Shown: positions 6,280-6,519 of the stretch, piece by piece
Layout: each line of letters starts with the position of its first letter
Position numbering within the stretch: position 1 is the stretch's first letter
Assembly: GCA_003663295.1 (NCBI GenBank)
Contig: QMZS01000052.1
Coordinates: 1 to 6,519 of the forward strand
DNA from: Candidatus Aenigmatarchaeota archaeon
Lineage (GTDB): Archaea > Aenigmatarchaeota > Aenigmatarchaeia > QMZS01
DNA length: 6,519 bases
Direction of reading: 5' to 3'
The notes under the pieces: generated by a model
What the model saw: the letters and a program-made list of their open reading frames with translations, nothing else
Database searches by the model: none
What the model was told of the DNA's origin: nothing
Made by a program: the position numbers and the translations under genes

Positions 6280-6519
6280 ATGAAAATAAATAAACAAGAA
6301 CACAAAATTCTTTCTAATAAATCCATATTAAAATTATTATCTACAGAATTGCGTTCATTCCCTCTTAGTTATTATTTTACTGGTGAATATATAGATTGTA
6401 AAATAACATCTATTTATTTAGATAACATAGAAAAACAAAATACTGATTTTAAATCTTTATTTAAAAAATTTATTTTTTATTTTAAATATATCATTAAGAA
6501 AAAAAAGAACACTAAAAAA
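6280..6519 (+). CDS. Unrecognised lysine-rich protein, N-terminal part
   Basis: An open frame of 80 codons starts at ATG 6280 and continues past the right edge of the window. I do not recognise the protein. Visible features are a very high share of Lys, Ile, Asn, Phe and Tyr, a polar start (MKINKQEHKILSNK), a segment around 25-40 (RSFPLSYYFTGEYIDC), and an aromatic, basic stretch at 60-80 with FIFYFKYII at 64-72 followed by a lysine run. That stretch is too short and charged to call a membrane helix. The frame has no stop despite the very AT-rich sequence, and a TATA box sits at leaderless spacing, both of which support a real gene. Its own promoter and distance separate it from the polysaccharide genes. 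Function unknown. Confidence 0.65.
   Translation, partial: MKINKQEHKILSNKSILKLLSTELRSFPLSYYFTGEYIDCKITSIYLDNIEKQNTDFKSLFKKFIFYFKYIIKKKKNTKK

Noticed and set aside
1..6519. tRNA, rRNA, CRISPR array or retron-like RNA
   Set aside because: No cloverleaf, conserved rRNA stretch, regularly spaced repeats or paired reverse transcriptase was seen on either strand.

Overview
The window is AT-rich DNA (roughly one third G+C by eye) that looks archaeal. TTTAAATA-type TATA boxes sit about 25 bases upstream of starts. One ribosome binding site (GAGGTGAT) fits archaeal 16S rRNA, and the broken transposase resembles a type I associate with archaea. A low-GC euryarchaeon or DPANN-type archaeon is plausible, but nothing here fixes the lineage. 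The content is a surface-polysaccharide or glycan locus: nucleotide-sugar SDR enzymes, GT4 glycosyltransferases and a decayed FkbM-type methyltransferase.

Layout. Bases 20-2186 hold an extended-SDR sugar-nucleotide epimerase/dehydratase and a GT4 glycosyltransferase, one base apart. Bases 2183-2951 are the remnant of an insertion sequence. It has terminal inverted repeats matching at 14 of 15 positions and a DDE transposase pseudogene with several stops, frame changes and a large internal deletion. Bases 2953-5160 hold a 23-codon reading frame, a second SDR protein whose start overlaps it (ATGA), and a second GT4 enzyme. Bases 5198-6030 are an FkbM-family methyltransferase broken into four reading-frame segments. 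Bases 6031-6279 are noncoding and carry a 21-base palindrome. From 6280 an unrecognised gene, possibly with a leaderless transcript, runs off the right edge.

How it fits together. The SDR proteins would make or modify nucleotide sugars, the GT4 enzymes would transfer them to a growing glycan or lipid-linked acceptor, and the methyltransferase would once have O-methylated the product. The main inference is that the two SDR-GT4 pairs were one operon later split by the insertion sequence. Removing 2183-2951 puts the small frame at 2953-3024 in frame with the end of the first GT4 gene, so the small frame may be the lost tail of that gene. The right end of the element carries an outward TATA box that may now drive the second pair. 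I found no RNA genes, CRISPR arrays or obviously new defence system.
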